Shown: piece after piece, positions 26,193 through 34,691 of the stretch
Numbering within the stretch: position 1 is the stretch's first letter
How the letters are laid out: every line of letters begins with the position of its first letter
NCBI RefSeq assembly: GCF_023716485.1
Contig: NZ_CP092418.1
Location: forward strand, 1,285,001 to 1,349,000
Source of the DNA: Microbulbifer variabilis
Lineage (GTDB): Bacteria; Pseudomonadota; Gammaproteobacteria; Pseudomonadales; Cellvibrionaceae
DNA: 64,000 bases
Reading direction: 5' to 3'
Notes under the pieces: model-generated
Told to the model about the DNA's origin: nothing
Seen by the model: only the letters and a program-made list of their open reading frames with translations
Databases searched by the model: none
Translations under genes and position numbers: made by a program

Positions 26193-26591
26193 TTCGTTTT
26201 TCTTGAGCTGGTTTTCAAGGCTCTTTAAATCACCCAGTACCCATACATCAGAGATTCGATCACCTTCAAAGGTAAACAAAGCACACCCATTCCAAGTTAC
26301 GCGTTTATGTGATGGTAAAAAGCCCATAAACTCATCTCTATGAAATCCCGTAAAGGACATCTTTGCAAAAACCTTGTCTCCCTCTTCTACGAGATCTTCA
26401 ATAATGCATTTGTAATCACCCAGCGCTTTGTGAATCATATCGACATATTCAGCGAAACCTTTGTGACCTCGCTTTTCCTGCCCCAATGATCCTCTAAAGG
26501 AGAAACTCTCATGCAGGATCGATGGCATTGCTTTCTTATCGTGGGCATCCCAAAGAACCTCATAAAATCTTCGAACTTGATCTTTATGCAC
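26187..26591 (-). CDS. SnoaL-like (NTF2-fold) cassette protein
   Basis: 134 residues starting at a GTG with a GAGGAT ribosome-binding site. The sequence has SnoaL/polyketide-cyclase-like features: VRRFYEVLWDAHDKKAMP, then FAEYVDMIHKALGDYKCIIE, VEEGDKVFAKMSFTGFHRDE and FEGDRISDVWVLGD. Members are small cone-shaped enzymes or binding proteins of varied function, commonly carried by mobile cassettes. It is cytoplasmic; the substrate cannot be inferred. The attC after the next cassette gene lies just upstream of its start and is split by a group II intron. Confidence 0.8.
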   Translation of the reverse strand: MHKDQVRRFYEVLWDAHDKKAMPSILHESFSFRGSLGQEKRGHKGFAEYVDMIHKALGDYKCIIEDLVEEGDKVFAKMSFTGFHRDEFMGFLPSHKRVTWNGCALFTFEGDRISDVWVLGDLKSLENQLKKNEI

Positions 26592-26607
26592 TTGTCATCC
26601 TCAGAAA

Positions 26608-26664
26608 CATAACGAAGCGGCGTGTAAGCTGTCGGGCGCCAAAGGCGCGTAGTTAATTGACTTG
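26608..26664 (-). repeat. attC site split by the group II intron
   Basis: CATAACGAAGCGGCGTGTAA to TTAATTGACTTG. The missing R' side (TTATGTGG) lies immediately after the intron at 27372, so removing the intron restores ...CTTG|TTATG, a standard R' core. Confidence 0.8.
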
Positions 26665-27371
26665 GTACGTCCAACAAGAGCGTGGATTAATGGGGTGAAA
26701 GTCCGCTGTAGGAGGATCACCATTTAATGGATTCCATTAAATGCTAACTACTAGCGAATGGCAACTGCAATACCGTGAGGTCTTGTGGGGAGGAAGCCGC
26801 TAGCAAAACTATGAGCTGACGAACAGAAACATCCTATAAGGCTTAGTCTGGAGACGAGGTGACCAAGGACACCGAAGTCATGTGATCTAACGGGTAGAGT
26901 AAATGATACAGTTGTGTAGTGAAAGTTCACGCTCTTATCGGGAGAGATCTGTTTAGCTTGTTGCTGTGAAGCTGACAGGCGGCCGCTGACTCATAAGTAG
27001 GCCCAACCCGCTAGCTACCATCGTGAGGAGAAAAAAATGGTGGAACACAGCGGCGTCTCGGTCAGTAATGATCAAGGTGATTAAACAGAAGTCAGCCGAC
27101 GGCATAGTAGCCTAATGCCAAGAGTAATACCTTGGATACGGTGAAGGCCTGAACCCAAAATCCACGAATTAAAAGACAGGGCTAGCCTACCGATATGTTG
27201 TCAGCCGGATATAAAATTGACGTAGCACACAGCAATGACACTCAACTCAAATGAAGAGCTGCTCGACGTAATCGCTGGGTAGAAGTTCATTACGGATAGG
27301 GAACCGCCCATTGCGGACTCGCACGATGGGTGGTGTGGGGGCCGGTAGCTAGAAACTACCGGCTACCCGAT
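26665..27371 (+). mobile_element. ORF-less group II intron inserted in an attC
   Basis: About 707 bp starting GTACG. A domain-V-like hairpin lies near 27302-27336 (9-bp stem ACCGCCCAT/ATGGGTGGT, a CG bulge, and a TGCG/CGCA tip). A domain-VI-like stem GCCGGTAG/CTACCGGC follows, and the 3' end is CCCGAT. Internal blocks (GACAGGCGGCCGCTGACT, CACAGCGGCGTCTCGGTCAG, GTGAAGGCCTGAACCC) are typical of bacterial group II introns. No reverse-transcriptase/maturase frame remains, so splicing or movement would need a protein supplied in trans. The orientation is opposite to the cassettes, as is usual for attC-targeting introns. The class is undetermined. Confidence 0.85.
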
Positions 27372-27903
27372 TTATGTGGCATTTGGGCAAAGAACGATAT
27401 GGCGAGATTTTAGCCGAGGTAGATTCCCAATATTTCAGATAATCAATTGATGGGTAGCTCATCCGAGTCAACAATATCCGTGAATCAGCCTTAGATGTGG
27501 GAGCAGTCGCTATTGCCGAATTACCTGCCCCCTTCTTGTCCCAAAGTAACCACACTCCAAATATCATAGCCAGGAAACAGAATACCCAAAGTATTACTGG
27601 GCCAGAAGCCCCCTTAAATTTAAAACCCATGGCTTCGAATTCGATTGGACCTCGAGCGATCTCCAGCAATGCAACGAGACAAAACGCTGTTATCGCTGAC
27701 ATGGCTATTCCTATGGTCGCGGCCGGATGTTCTTGGACCATTTGGAGAAACCAGTTGTTGGAGGTGGCGCTCCCGACAATTGACTGATAAATGAGAAAAA
27801 TAAAGAAGTAGCCAGCCCAAAGCGCCGTACCTATGACAGCTGCCCAAGTTATCCACCGGCGAAGGTTCTGAATACCGTTTGTATTGGGCTCAGGCTCTTG
27901 CAT
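27349..27903 (-). CDS. Membrane cassette protein, 3' end altered by the intron
   Basis: 184 codons as it stands: two to three membrane helices (about 17-42, 58-82 and 104-122), then a Ser/Thr-rich tail. Nothing is recognised. The final eight or so codons (HINRVAGSF) lie in the last bases of the group II intron, so the present C-terminus is intron-derived. Without the intron the frame would run on through the attC rather than stop there, so the ancestral end of this gene is unclear. A 194-bp leader with no clear gene separates it from the next attC. Confidence 0.55.
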   Translation of the reverse strand: MQEPEPNTNGIQNLRRWITWAAVIGTALWAGYFFIFLIYQSIVGSATSNNWFLQMVQEHPAATIGIAMSAITAFCLVALLEIARGPIEFEAMGFKFKGASGPVILWVFCFLAMIFGVWLLWDKKGAGNSAIATAPTSKADSRILLTRMSYPSIDYLKYWESTSAKISPYRSLPKCHINRVAGSF

Positions 27904-28097
27904 TATTCTTTCCTTTAATTTCCTTAGGCATCTCCAAGATGACGATGACTATGCAAGGGGAAAATATACGGTGTTACATCTCCATTTTACTAGTTATGTT
28001 CTCAGAGAAACTAAGTATATCAATGACCGAAATATGACGTACGTGCATGCTCATCACTTTGGCGACAACTTGAGTCTGCTGATAGATCTGCATGCCA

Positions 28098-28152
28098 CAT
28101 AACGCCTCAATCAGCCGACGCGTCAGCGGTCGACTGGATTGAATTGTTATGA
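28098..28152 (-). repeat. attC site
   Basis: About 55 bp: CATAACGCC to GTTATGA with complementary arms (CCTCAATCAGCCGACGC against GCGGTCGACTGGATTGA). It overlaps the 3' end of the 28107 gene, which is read through it. Confidence 0.88.
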
Positions 28153-28733
28153 GTTTCTGACTGCTCGGCAGGTTCAACTGGATGGTAAGGAGGTAAATAG
28201 GTCACAGCCATAGGGATAGATCGTTTACCTTCCAGTAGATCGACCAAACCTTCCCGTATCCGAGTTTGCTCTCGCTCTATTTGACCATGCCCAATTGGGC
28301 TGTAGCAGTCTCTTTTAAGCTGAACTTCATCGAAGTCATAACCCAGCGACTGTGACATTGCATAAAGTAAGCTTGTAAATAGCTCGTAGCCTTTCTCTGT
28401 CCACGCAGCAAGTCGTTCATCAGGAGCGTTGTTATTTAAGTGATCGTTATATACTTTCCAAGCGTTCGTAACTTTTTTATCAGCCTCGGATTGCCATCGC
28501 TTTCCAAATAGTGATCTGCCGTAAAATTCCAAATCAATCATATTCAGTGCTGAAACGTGAGCCCCAGAAAGCCTTGTAGCTCTTGTCTCCATGAGAGTAT
28601 GGAACAATCTAAGTTTTCGTTCTTTTCTCTCTTTGATACTTTCAATGAGCTTTTGAGCTTGTACAGCTAAGATTGGACCAGCGATGACTGCACTGATAGT
28701 AATCCAATCTTTAATTTCCATATTTAATTCCAT
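28107..28733 (-). CDS. DUF6680-like membrane-anchored cassette protein
   Basis: 208 residues with a GAGAGGT ribosome-binding site. An N-terminal hydrophobic helix (IKDWITISAVIAGPILAVQA) precedes a helical domain, with conserved-looking SLLYAMSQSLGYDFDEV and REGLVDLLEGKRSIPMAV that suggest the DUF6680 family. The last ~14 codons (NNSIQSTADASAD) are encoded by the attC itself, so the recombination site supplies the C-terminus. Function unknown; members often have a single N-terminal membrane segment. Confidence 0.7.
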   Translation of the reverse strand: MELNMEIKDWITISAVIAGPILAVQAQKLIESIKERKERKLRLFHTLMETRATRLSGAHVSALNMIDLEFYGRSLFGKRWQSEADKKVTNAWKVYNDHLNNNAPDERLAAWTEKGYELFTSLLYAMSQSLGYDFDEVQLKRDCYSPIGHGQIEREQTRIREGLVDLLEGKRSIPMAVTYLPPYHPVEPAEQSETHNNSIQSTADASAD

Positions 28734-28759
28734 AAATTACCTCTCAGTGGAGACTGACA

Positions 28760-28867
28760 CATAACGCCGCCAGCAGGGGCAGCTTACCTTGTGCGTATTT
28801 TGCGCGAAAATGGGAGCGCAGCGACCGCGCACAAAGTTAGCCGTCGGCCTGCAGCGCATTGTTAGTT
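28760..28867 (-). repeat. attC site
   Basis: About 108 bp: CATAACGCCGCCAGCAGGGGC to GCAGCGCATTGTTAGTT. The long central arms (TTGTGCGTATTTTGCGCG/CGCGCACAA) are shared with the sites at 32003 and 33647. Confidence 0.9.
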
Positions 28868-29260
28868 GCCTTGGTCCACTACGATGCTTTCTTTAAATAC
28901 ATCTTCAGTAACAGAAAAGTAGTAGATGCTTGCCAGGTAAGCGGGCAATGAGACTAAGATTGCGCCGATATAACTAAGACTATATTCCATAGCTTCAATA
29001 TATAAACCAACAATTGAAATGATAAATAGTAAAATTGCCAAACCGTACTTAGATCCTACCTTTCGCCATGTTTCAAAATCGACTGTTGGTGAATTTGCCA
29101 TTTTTTTGGAAACGTCATATACCAGGTTGCAACCAAAAATCGTAGTTACAAAGGCAAAATATGAATCGTTTGCAACTTTATTAAGGATGTAAAACAGAAC
29201 CATACTCGGAGCAATCCACAACAACAGCGCGATAATTTTTACCCGATTCAAACCATGCAT
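28862..29260 (-). CDS. Four-helix membrane cassette protein
   Basis: 132 residues with four predicted membrane helices (about 7-27, 33-50, 70-88 and 92-113) and a ribosome-binding site AAGGAATAGG. It is an integral inner-membrane protein of unknown function, with no residues pointing to an enzyme. Clean single-gene cassette between two attC sites. Confidence 0.65.
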   Translation of the reverse strand: MHGLNRVKIIALLLWIAPSMVLFYILNKVANDSYFAFVTTIFGCNLVYDVSKKMANSPTVDFETWRKVGSKYGLAILLFIISIVGLYIEAMEYSLSYIGAILVSLPAYLASIYYFSVTEDVFKESIVVDQGN

Positions 29261-29288
29261 AACCTATTCCTTGGTTGTTTTTCTTGCA

Positions 29289-29342
29289 ACTAACGCCTCA
29301 CTCAACGGACGCGCCAGCGTTCCGTGCAGTGACTTGTTAAAT
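29289..29342 (-). repeat. attC site
   Basis: About 54 bp: ACTAACGCC to GTTAAAT with arms CACTCAACGGACGC and GCGTTCCGTGCAGTG. It lies 12 bp from the stop of the 29355 gene. Confidence 0.87.
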
Positions 29343-29354
29343 TTGTATTCTGCG

Positions 29355-29717
29355 TTAATCACAGGGGAATTTCCTTTGAAGTGCTCTTAGTAGAGCAAAT
29401 CCTGGCGGCATTTCTACTCTACTACCATTCAATTTCTCTCGAAAAGCATACTCGTCGTCTATAAGATTTAAGTAGTTTTGAGTATTAAGCTTAATAGTTA
29501 GGCAGAATAGCTTTTTCTCGCCTCTGCTCTCTAGCGCTGCGTTGGACCAAAGTAAGCCCTCCATCACCGAATTGAGATATATATCAGTACTAGTACTATC
29601 TGATTTGATATGATTTTCAAAAGTGTTTCTGTCAATAAAGGAAGCTGAAGAGGTAGCTGGAACCAACAATAGCAAAGTCAGGTAAATGAATGTCGGTTTC
29701 AAAGGTATGCGTCTCAT
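29355..29717 (-). CDS. Rap1a/Tai-type secreted protein (cassette-borne)
   Basis: 120 residues from the ATG at 29717; a longer frame to 29843 only reads the attC. A signal peptide (hydrophobic 8-20, cleavage near SSA-SF) is followed by a domain with YLNSVMEGLLWSNAALESRG, a pair of Cys (KLFCLTI and KFPCD) and MPPGFALLRALQRKFPC. This layout is that of Rap1a/Tai periplasmic proteins, which include immunity proteins against type VI secretion amidases. No cognate effector is nearby, so it is an orphan with immunity-like function inferred only. Confidence 0.75.
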   Translation of the reverse strand: MRRIPLKPTFIYLTLLLLVPATSSASFIDRNTFENHIKSDSTSTDIYLNSVMEGLLWSNAALESRGEKKLFCLTIKLNTQNYLNLIDDEYAFREKLNGSRVEMPPGFALLRALQRKFPCD

Positions 29718-29735
29718 AAATTTCCCGCACTTAAA

Positions 29736-29830
29736 TCTAACGCCGCCAACACGGGCCGCAGTGGAGGCGCGAAGCGCCGGAACGGAGGTCCGAGCCCTGC
29801 AAAGCAGGGCTGTAGTGCTTGGCCTTATTA
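29736..29830 (-). repeat. attC site
   Basis: About 95 bp: TCTAACGCCGCCAACACGGGC to GTGCTTGGCCTTATT, with nested stems (GGCGCGAAGCGCC and GCCCTGCAAAGCAGGGC). The R' core is altered. Confidence 0.75.
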
Positions 29831-29851
29831 AAGCTTGATGCACTCACCAAT

Positions 29852-30247
29852 TCATACCCTTGGTGCGGCTGCAGTATTGCCTGCCAGAAATTGAACACCT
29901 AAATCGGCTGAGATAAATGTTCCTTTGTTTTTTGACTTCCTGGCAAACTTGAAATGGTAGTCATTTTTGTTTCCACAATGTGCCATGCCTATTTCAGGAA
30001 ACCAATATTGACAGCGGAATATGAGTGTCCCCTCATTCGTTTCGTACACTCCATATTCTTCACCTCCTTTCTTATCTTCTTTTTATAATGGTTTTAAAAA
30101 AAATTGATTTCCTTTAAATATACCTTGCTCCCATTTTTCTGTCTTGCCGCTGTAAAAATATCCAGTTTCACTTTCAGAAGTACATAGATAAGTTTCTGCC
30201 ATACACGGCAGGGACACAAGTAGCAATAACAATTTCAGAGTACGCAT
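29852..30247 (-). pseudogene. Secreted cassette protein interrupted by a nonsense codon
   Basis: From the ATG at 30247 the frame gives a signal peptide (MRTLKLLLLLVSLPCMAETY) and then TSESETGYFYSG up to a TAA at codon 55 (30083-30085). The same frame continues without interruption for 77 more codons (GGEEYGVYETNEGTLIFRC and onward) to a TGA at 29852. The two halves read as one protein. The last residues run into the attC. It is a recently inactivated gene, or the downstream part may still be translated from a GTG at 30049. Confidence 0.7.
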
Positions 30248-30256
30248 AGATTTTCT

Positions 30257-30345
30257 CTTTAACGCCTTGACCTGCGGCCGCAGCGAAATGGAGGTCCGGT
30301 GGAGGCAACGCAGTTGCCGGAACGAACAGCATCAATTTGTTATGT
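30257..30345 (-). repeat. attC site
   Basis: About 89 bp: CTTTAACGCCTTGACCTGC to AGCATCAATTTGTTATGT, with an internal GGCAACGCAGTTGCC stem. Confidence 0.85.
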
Positions 30346-30358
30346 GTAACTATACTCT

Positions 30359-31072
30359 TCACTTAGGGTTGTTAATAGTATGGAATCTGGGCGCACCTTC
30401 ACTAACATACGAAAATGTTAACCCGTAACTATCTCCGTATCTGCGTAGGATATGAACACACGTATCTATACACACCACATTCCCTTTAATCATGGGTTCT
30501 TCCAGCCCTTGATGACCTATGAATAACCATTTAACTCCTTCAACATTCCTTTCTTCGCCTGAAACGAACGCTCTACTCCAAGTTGCATGTTCAATCATTT
30601 CAGAATCGCTTGAACCAAGACCAGCTTTAAATTGATTCCAGTTTGCCCTTTCGGGCAAATACGCATGCGTTACACCAACAATTCCCGAGGTGTTTTTGAT
30701 CTCTATAATCCAACTCAAAAGCCTCATCAACTCTAAGCATTCATGCTTTTCGTCAATCGAGAGTGAATATCTCCAGTTATTCTCAATCGAACGTTTTGAC
30801 GGATTGCCTTTAAGATATTCATACAGCATTCGCTCATGATTACCAGCAACCGCGAAAAACCACGGATTATGGAGAAGTCTCAGCGACTCCATGCTGCTTT
30901 GTCCGCGATCAACGAGATCCCCGACACTGAATACTCGGTCTTTATCAGGATCAAAGTTGAGAGAATCTAGGCCCCTCCAAAATGATTCGATAGATCCATG
31001 AATATCGCCAACAAAGTAATCTACACCAAGCTCGTTCTCGGCTAACACTAATGTCGATTCGTTCAAATTCAT
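30359..31072 (-). CDS. PPP-type metallophosphoesterase (cassette-borne)
   Basis: 237-aa calcineurin-like phosphoesterase of the bacterial/lambda Ser/Thr phosphatase group. The metal-binding motifs are in order: GDIHG (residues 23-27), GDLVDRG (about 51-57), GNHE (about 76-79), and histidines in FIGHQG and VCIDTC. It probably removes phosphate from proteins or diadenosine compounds in the cytosol. It is a complete gene, unusually recognisable for a cassette, and is bounded by attC sites on both sides. Confidence 0.88.
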   Translation of the reverse strand: MNLNESTLVLAENELGVDYFVGDIHGSIESFWRGLDSLNFDPDKDRVFSVGDLVDRGQSSMESLRLLHNPWFFAVAGNHERMLYEYLKGNPSKRSIENNWRYSLSIDEKHECLELMRLLSWIIEIKNTSGIVGVTHAYLPERANWNQFKAGLGSSDSEMIEHATWSRAFVSGEERNVEGVKWLFIGHQGLEEPMIKGNVVCIDTCVHILRRYGDSYGLTFSYVSEGAPRFHTINNPK

Positions 31073-31098
31073 CTGATAGTGGAACTCACTTCCTTACA

Positions 31099-31157
31099 CA
31101 TAACGCCGCCAGCAGGGGTAGACAAAGTGCGCAGCGGTTTGGCTGGTCTTGTTAGGG
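31099..31157 (-). repeat. attC site
   Basis: About 59 bp: CATAACGCCGCCAGCAGGGG to GGTCTTGTTAGGG. It abuts the stop of the 31152 gene, whose TAA overlaps the R' core. Confidence 0.88.
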
Positions 31158-31982
31158 CTTTTGCTCTGCTGAGGCATTGAACTCAATTCTCATTGGTAGG
31201 TTGGTCATAGCATAGTGTATGAACTGTTGACCTAGTGCTGTAAGTTCATAGCCTTCATTTTCATCAAATGCAGAAACTGGTGGCTTAGGGCCACTACCTT
31301 TGGATCGTCTTTGTGGAGTTTTGGGTATTACATTACCCATGTAATCTCGTTCTTTGTGCTGGCGAATAATTCCCCCGGTACTAAGATCTCTGAACAGAAG
31401 TTTGTAAAGATCGGCATCTGCCGAGTCTTCACGAACCTGCCCCTTACCAATTTTTCTCCAGATTTGGCCCCTAGTGATTCCGTCACTGTTATAGATTGCA
31501 CCAATAACTTGAAAATGCATCTCAGAATAGATGTTGATCCAGTCAATGAACATTCGGACCACGTCATCACTGGAAACTTGGCAACTAGCTGCATTTGCAA
31601 GAATGTTACGTATATATTCGCGCTTCTCTTCACTTTCAGCGCATGACCACTCCCTAAAAGTTTTCTTTACAAGTGACTGATAAGAGCGGCTTTCAACACG
31701 TTCAGAAATTGCTTGATCTTGGAGATCTAGCCTTCCCATTATTTCGATGATGGTTTCTTCTTTTTCCTTGAGCTCATCTTCAAGCATGCGAACCCAATGC
31801 TCGAAGAAGCGATTTACCTTATCTTGCTCATGCTCAGACCAAGCACCCGCGATTGCAGAAAAAATTCCTCCTGCAATAGGTACAGCACCACCTGCAGCTG
31901 ACAATGCACCACGAGTGACTTTTGAGACTTTTCCACTTTCAGGGAGTTTGTTTTCTTCTACATCTTCAATTTCATCACTCAT
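31152..31982 (-). CDS. Glycine-zipper plus winged-helix cassette protein, unknown
   Basis: 276 residues with a ribosome-binding site AAGGAATCA. An acidic N-terminus precedes a Gly/Ala-rich hydrophobic stretch (GALSAAGGAVPIAGGIFSAI, about 26-45) that could insert in a membrane. A charged helical region (about 50-105) and a C-terminal part with winged-helix character (GITRGQIWRKIGKGQ, LYKLLFRDLSTGGIIRQ, YELTALGQQF) follow. No catalytic motif is present. A membrane-active effector coupled to a sensing domain is a reasonable guess, but it is not supported by context. It is the longest cassette protein of unknown type in the array. Confidence 0.6.
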   Translation of the reverse strand: MSDEIEDVEENKLPESGKVSKVTRGALSAAGGAVPIAGGIFSAIAGAWSEHEQDKVNRFFEHWVRMLEDELKEKEETIIEIMGRLDLQDQAISERVESRSYQSLVKKTFREWSCAESEEKREYIRNILANAASCQVSSDDVVRMFIDWINIYSEMHFQVIGAIYNSDGITRGQIWRKIGKGQVREDSADADLYKLLFRDLSTGGIIRQHKERDYMGNVIPKTPQRRSKGSGPKPPVSAFDENEGYELTALGQQFIHYAMTNLPMRIEFNASAEQKP

Positions 31983-32002
31983 TGCTGATTCCTTGTGATC
32001 GC

Positions 32003-32112
32003 CCTAACGCCCGCAACAGGGGCAGACAATGCTATGCACATTTTGTGCAAAAATGGGAGCCGAGCGACCGCACAAAAAGTGCGTAGGGTTGGCTGTCGCT
32101 CTGCTTGCGTTG
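32003..32112 (-). repeat. attC site, left part, split by the intact IS
   Basis: CCTAACGCCCGCAACAGGGGC through TTTTGTGCAAAAATGGGAG to TGCTTGCGTTG. The R' core (TTGTTAGGC, 33304-33312) is on the far side of the element, so the insertion is at the R' end, as with the decayed copy. Confidence 0.88.
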
Positions 32113-33278
<1,166 letters not shown>

Positions 33279-33306
33279 ATACTTGACAAAGGACCATAGT
33301 CACTTG

Positions 33307-33639
33307 TTAGGCATAGATTGCGGAGCACCTCTTAAAACAACCTAAGAAAAAAATAATAAATGATAAAACTGTGGACAGAGGTAGAAGAAGGATAACCGGA
33401 ACGCCACGTATCTGGCCGGTGAAGTATAAAGTTAACCCAATAGCCAGAACCGCAAGAATGAATAGAAGCTGCCCTAGAATTGCCTTCCCGCATATTTGAA
33501 AAATAATTTTGTAGTTTACCGACTTTCTATTTATTAAGCCAAGGAAATAGAAAATCGGGATACTCAAAATTGCCATTATAACCACCGGAGAAAAAACAAG
33601 AAATCCAAAAACTAAATTCTTAGTGGCTGCAAAATCCAT
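33307..33639 (-). CDS. Membrane cassette protein, three helices
   Basis: About 110 residues from the ATG at 33639; an upstream TTG lies within the attC. Three predicted membrane helices cover most of the protein, and it ends in FKRCSAIYA. It is an inner-membrane protein of unknown role. Its stop codon overlaps the R' core of the attC split by the intact insertion sequence (33307-33312). Confidence 0.65.
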   Translation of the reverse strand: MDFAATKNLVFGFLVFSPVVIMAILSIPIFYFLGLINRKSVNYKIIFQICGKAILGQLLFILAVLAIGLTLYFTGQIRGVPVILLLPLSTVLSFIIFFLGCFKRCSAIYA

Positions 33640-33646
33640 ATTGATG

Positions 33647-33781
33647 CCTAACGCCCGCAACAGGGGCGACCTATGCTATGCACATTTTGTGCGAAACTGG
33701 GAGTCACAGCGACTGCACAAAATGTGCATAGCTTTGGGCGTCCCGCGGAGGCCCGTAGCTTACTACTTGCGCTTGTTAGCC
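33647..33781 (-). repeat. attC site, long
   Basis: About 135 bp: CCTAACGCCCGCAACAGGGG to GCTTGTTAGCC. The central palindrome (GCTATGCACATTTTGTGC.../GCACAAAATGTGCATAGC) is long and nearly perfect. It is similar to the site at 32003. Confidence 0.9.
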
Positions 33782-34158
33782 ATTTGTTGGAGCTGCGCCA
33801 GCCCCTGTTTACCGATATCCCCGAGCGAGCGAGTGTTTGAACAAGAACTAATTTCTGGAATCGAACCAGTTTTCCCAAAAACTACATACTTGTATCCTAC
33901 CACCATGTGAGACGCACATATATCTTCTGAAAACAATGTATTTTTGACTTTTTTTGTATCTGCTACGCCCTTCATTTTCTCTAATATAACTAATTCGTTT
34001 GTGACTACGCCATTGTCACCAAGCGTTGATGACTGAACCTGACCGAGATAAACATAGTCAGACTCCAAATATCTCTTCCCAAGAGGAGTATCTACGCAGT
34101 AGCAGCCGAACGCTAACTGAGATGTAAACAGCGTTAAAAGTAATATAAAGCTCTTCAT
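33763..34158 (-). CDS. Secreted NTR/TIMP-like cassette protein
   Basis: 131 residues: signal peptide (1-18), mature start CYCVDTPLGKRYLESDYVYL with the Cys-x-Cys beginning typical of TIMP/netrin-like domains. The beta strands GQVQSSTLGD and NELVILEKMKG and two more Cys (EDICASH and SSCSNTR) follow. Such proteins are exported and often bind others, and none has a known bacterial role here. It resembles in layout the proteins at 21700 and 25605. The gene ends in the attC. Confidence 0.7.
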   Translation of the reverse strand: MKSFILLLTLFTSQLAFGCYCVDTPLGKRYLESDYVYLGQVQSSTLGDNGVVTNELVILEKMKGVADTKKVKNTLFSEDICASHMVVGYKYVVFGKTGSIPEISSCSNTRSLGDIGKQGLAQLQQMANKRK

Positions 34159-34175
34159 TCTAAGACGACCTTATG

Positions 34176-34245
34176 GTTAACGCCGCAAGCAAAGGCGCGC
34201 GTTAGCGCGTCCAGCCCGCAGGGCGATTTTGCCTTGCCTTATTAT
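34176..34245 (-). repeat. attC site
   Basis: About 70 bp: GTTAACGCCGCAAGCAAAGGCGC to TTTTGCCTTGCCTTATTATAA. The R' side is diverged but overlaps the stop of the 34242 gene. Confidence 0.78.
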
Positions 34246-34601
34246 AACTTTGGTTGCCCAACGAAAACACGATAGAACACCCCCGATGCAGCACCCCAAA
34301 GCGTGCCAGCTATTTGAAAAACGAATGGTAAGCCTGTTATTGCCAAGACAAATAATGCCAGCAAGCCACCAATGATACCCACAACTGGCACTGTGAAAAT
34401 ATTACGTTTAATGAGCTGCGGCTGAATGAATAGCCCAGACAACAGCGACAGCAATAGTGCTACTGGAAACCCTAGCGCAACTACAGCAAAAGAGATGTCG
34501 CTGGTATCTTTTGGATGAAGCCCATTAATTAAATACCCGGCTAAAACCGCAAGAATACCTCCCGCTAATGGCGCTAAGACTATTGCAATTTCTCGTTTCA
34601 T
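34242..34601 (-). CDS. Four-helix membrane cassette protein
   Basis: 119 residues with four predicted membrane helices (about 5-24, 38-60, 70-90 and 94-112), Gly-rich. It is an inner-membrane protein of unknown function. Nothing distinguishes it from other small hydrophobic cassette products. It sits between attC sites. Confidence 0.65.
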   Translation of the reverse strand: MKREIAIVLAPLAGGILAVLAGYLINGLHPKDTSDISFAVVALGFPVALLLSLLSGLFIQPQLIKRNIFTVPVVGIIGGLLALFVLAITGLPFVFQIAGTLWGAASGVFYRVFVGQPKL

Positions 34602-34609
34602 ATTGAGTT

Positions 34610-34688
34610 ATAACGCCTGGCGCAACGGCGAAGCACATAGTGCTGAGTCCGGCAGCCGATGGTTGCGTATTGCCGCCGCTTGTTAGGC
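34610..34688 (-). repeat. attC site
   Basis: About 79 bp: TATAACGCCTGGCGCAACGGCG to GCCGCCGCTTGTTAGGC, with GAAGCACATAGTGCTGAG in the centre. Confidence 0.9.
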
Positions 34689-34691
34689 TGC

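Noticed and set aside
29717..29843. N-terminal extension of the Rap1a-like gene
   Set aside because: Codes the attC itself (GAAGCGCC and GCCCTGC stems); the signal peptide begins at the ATG at 29717.
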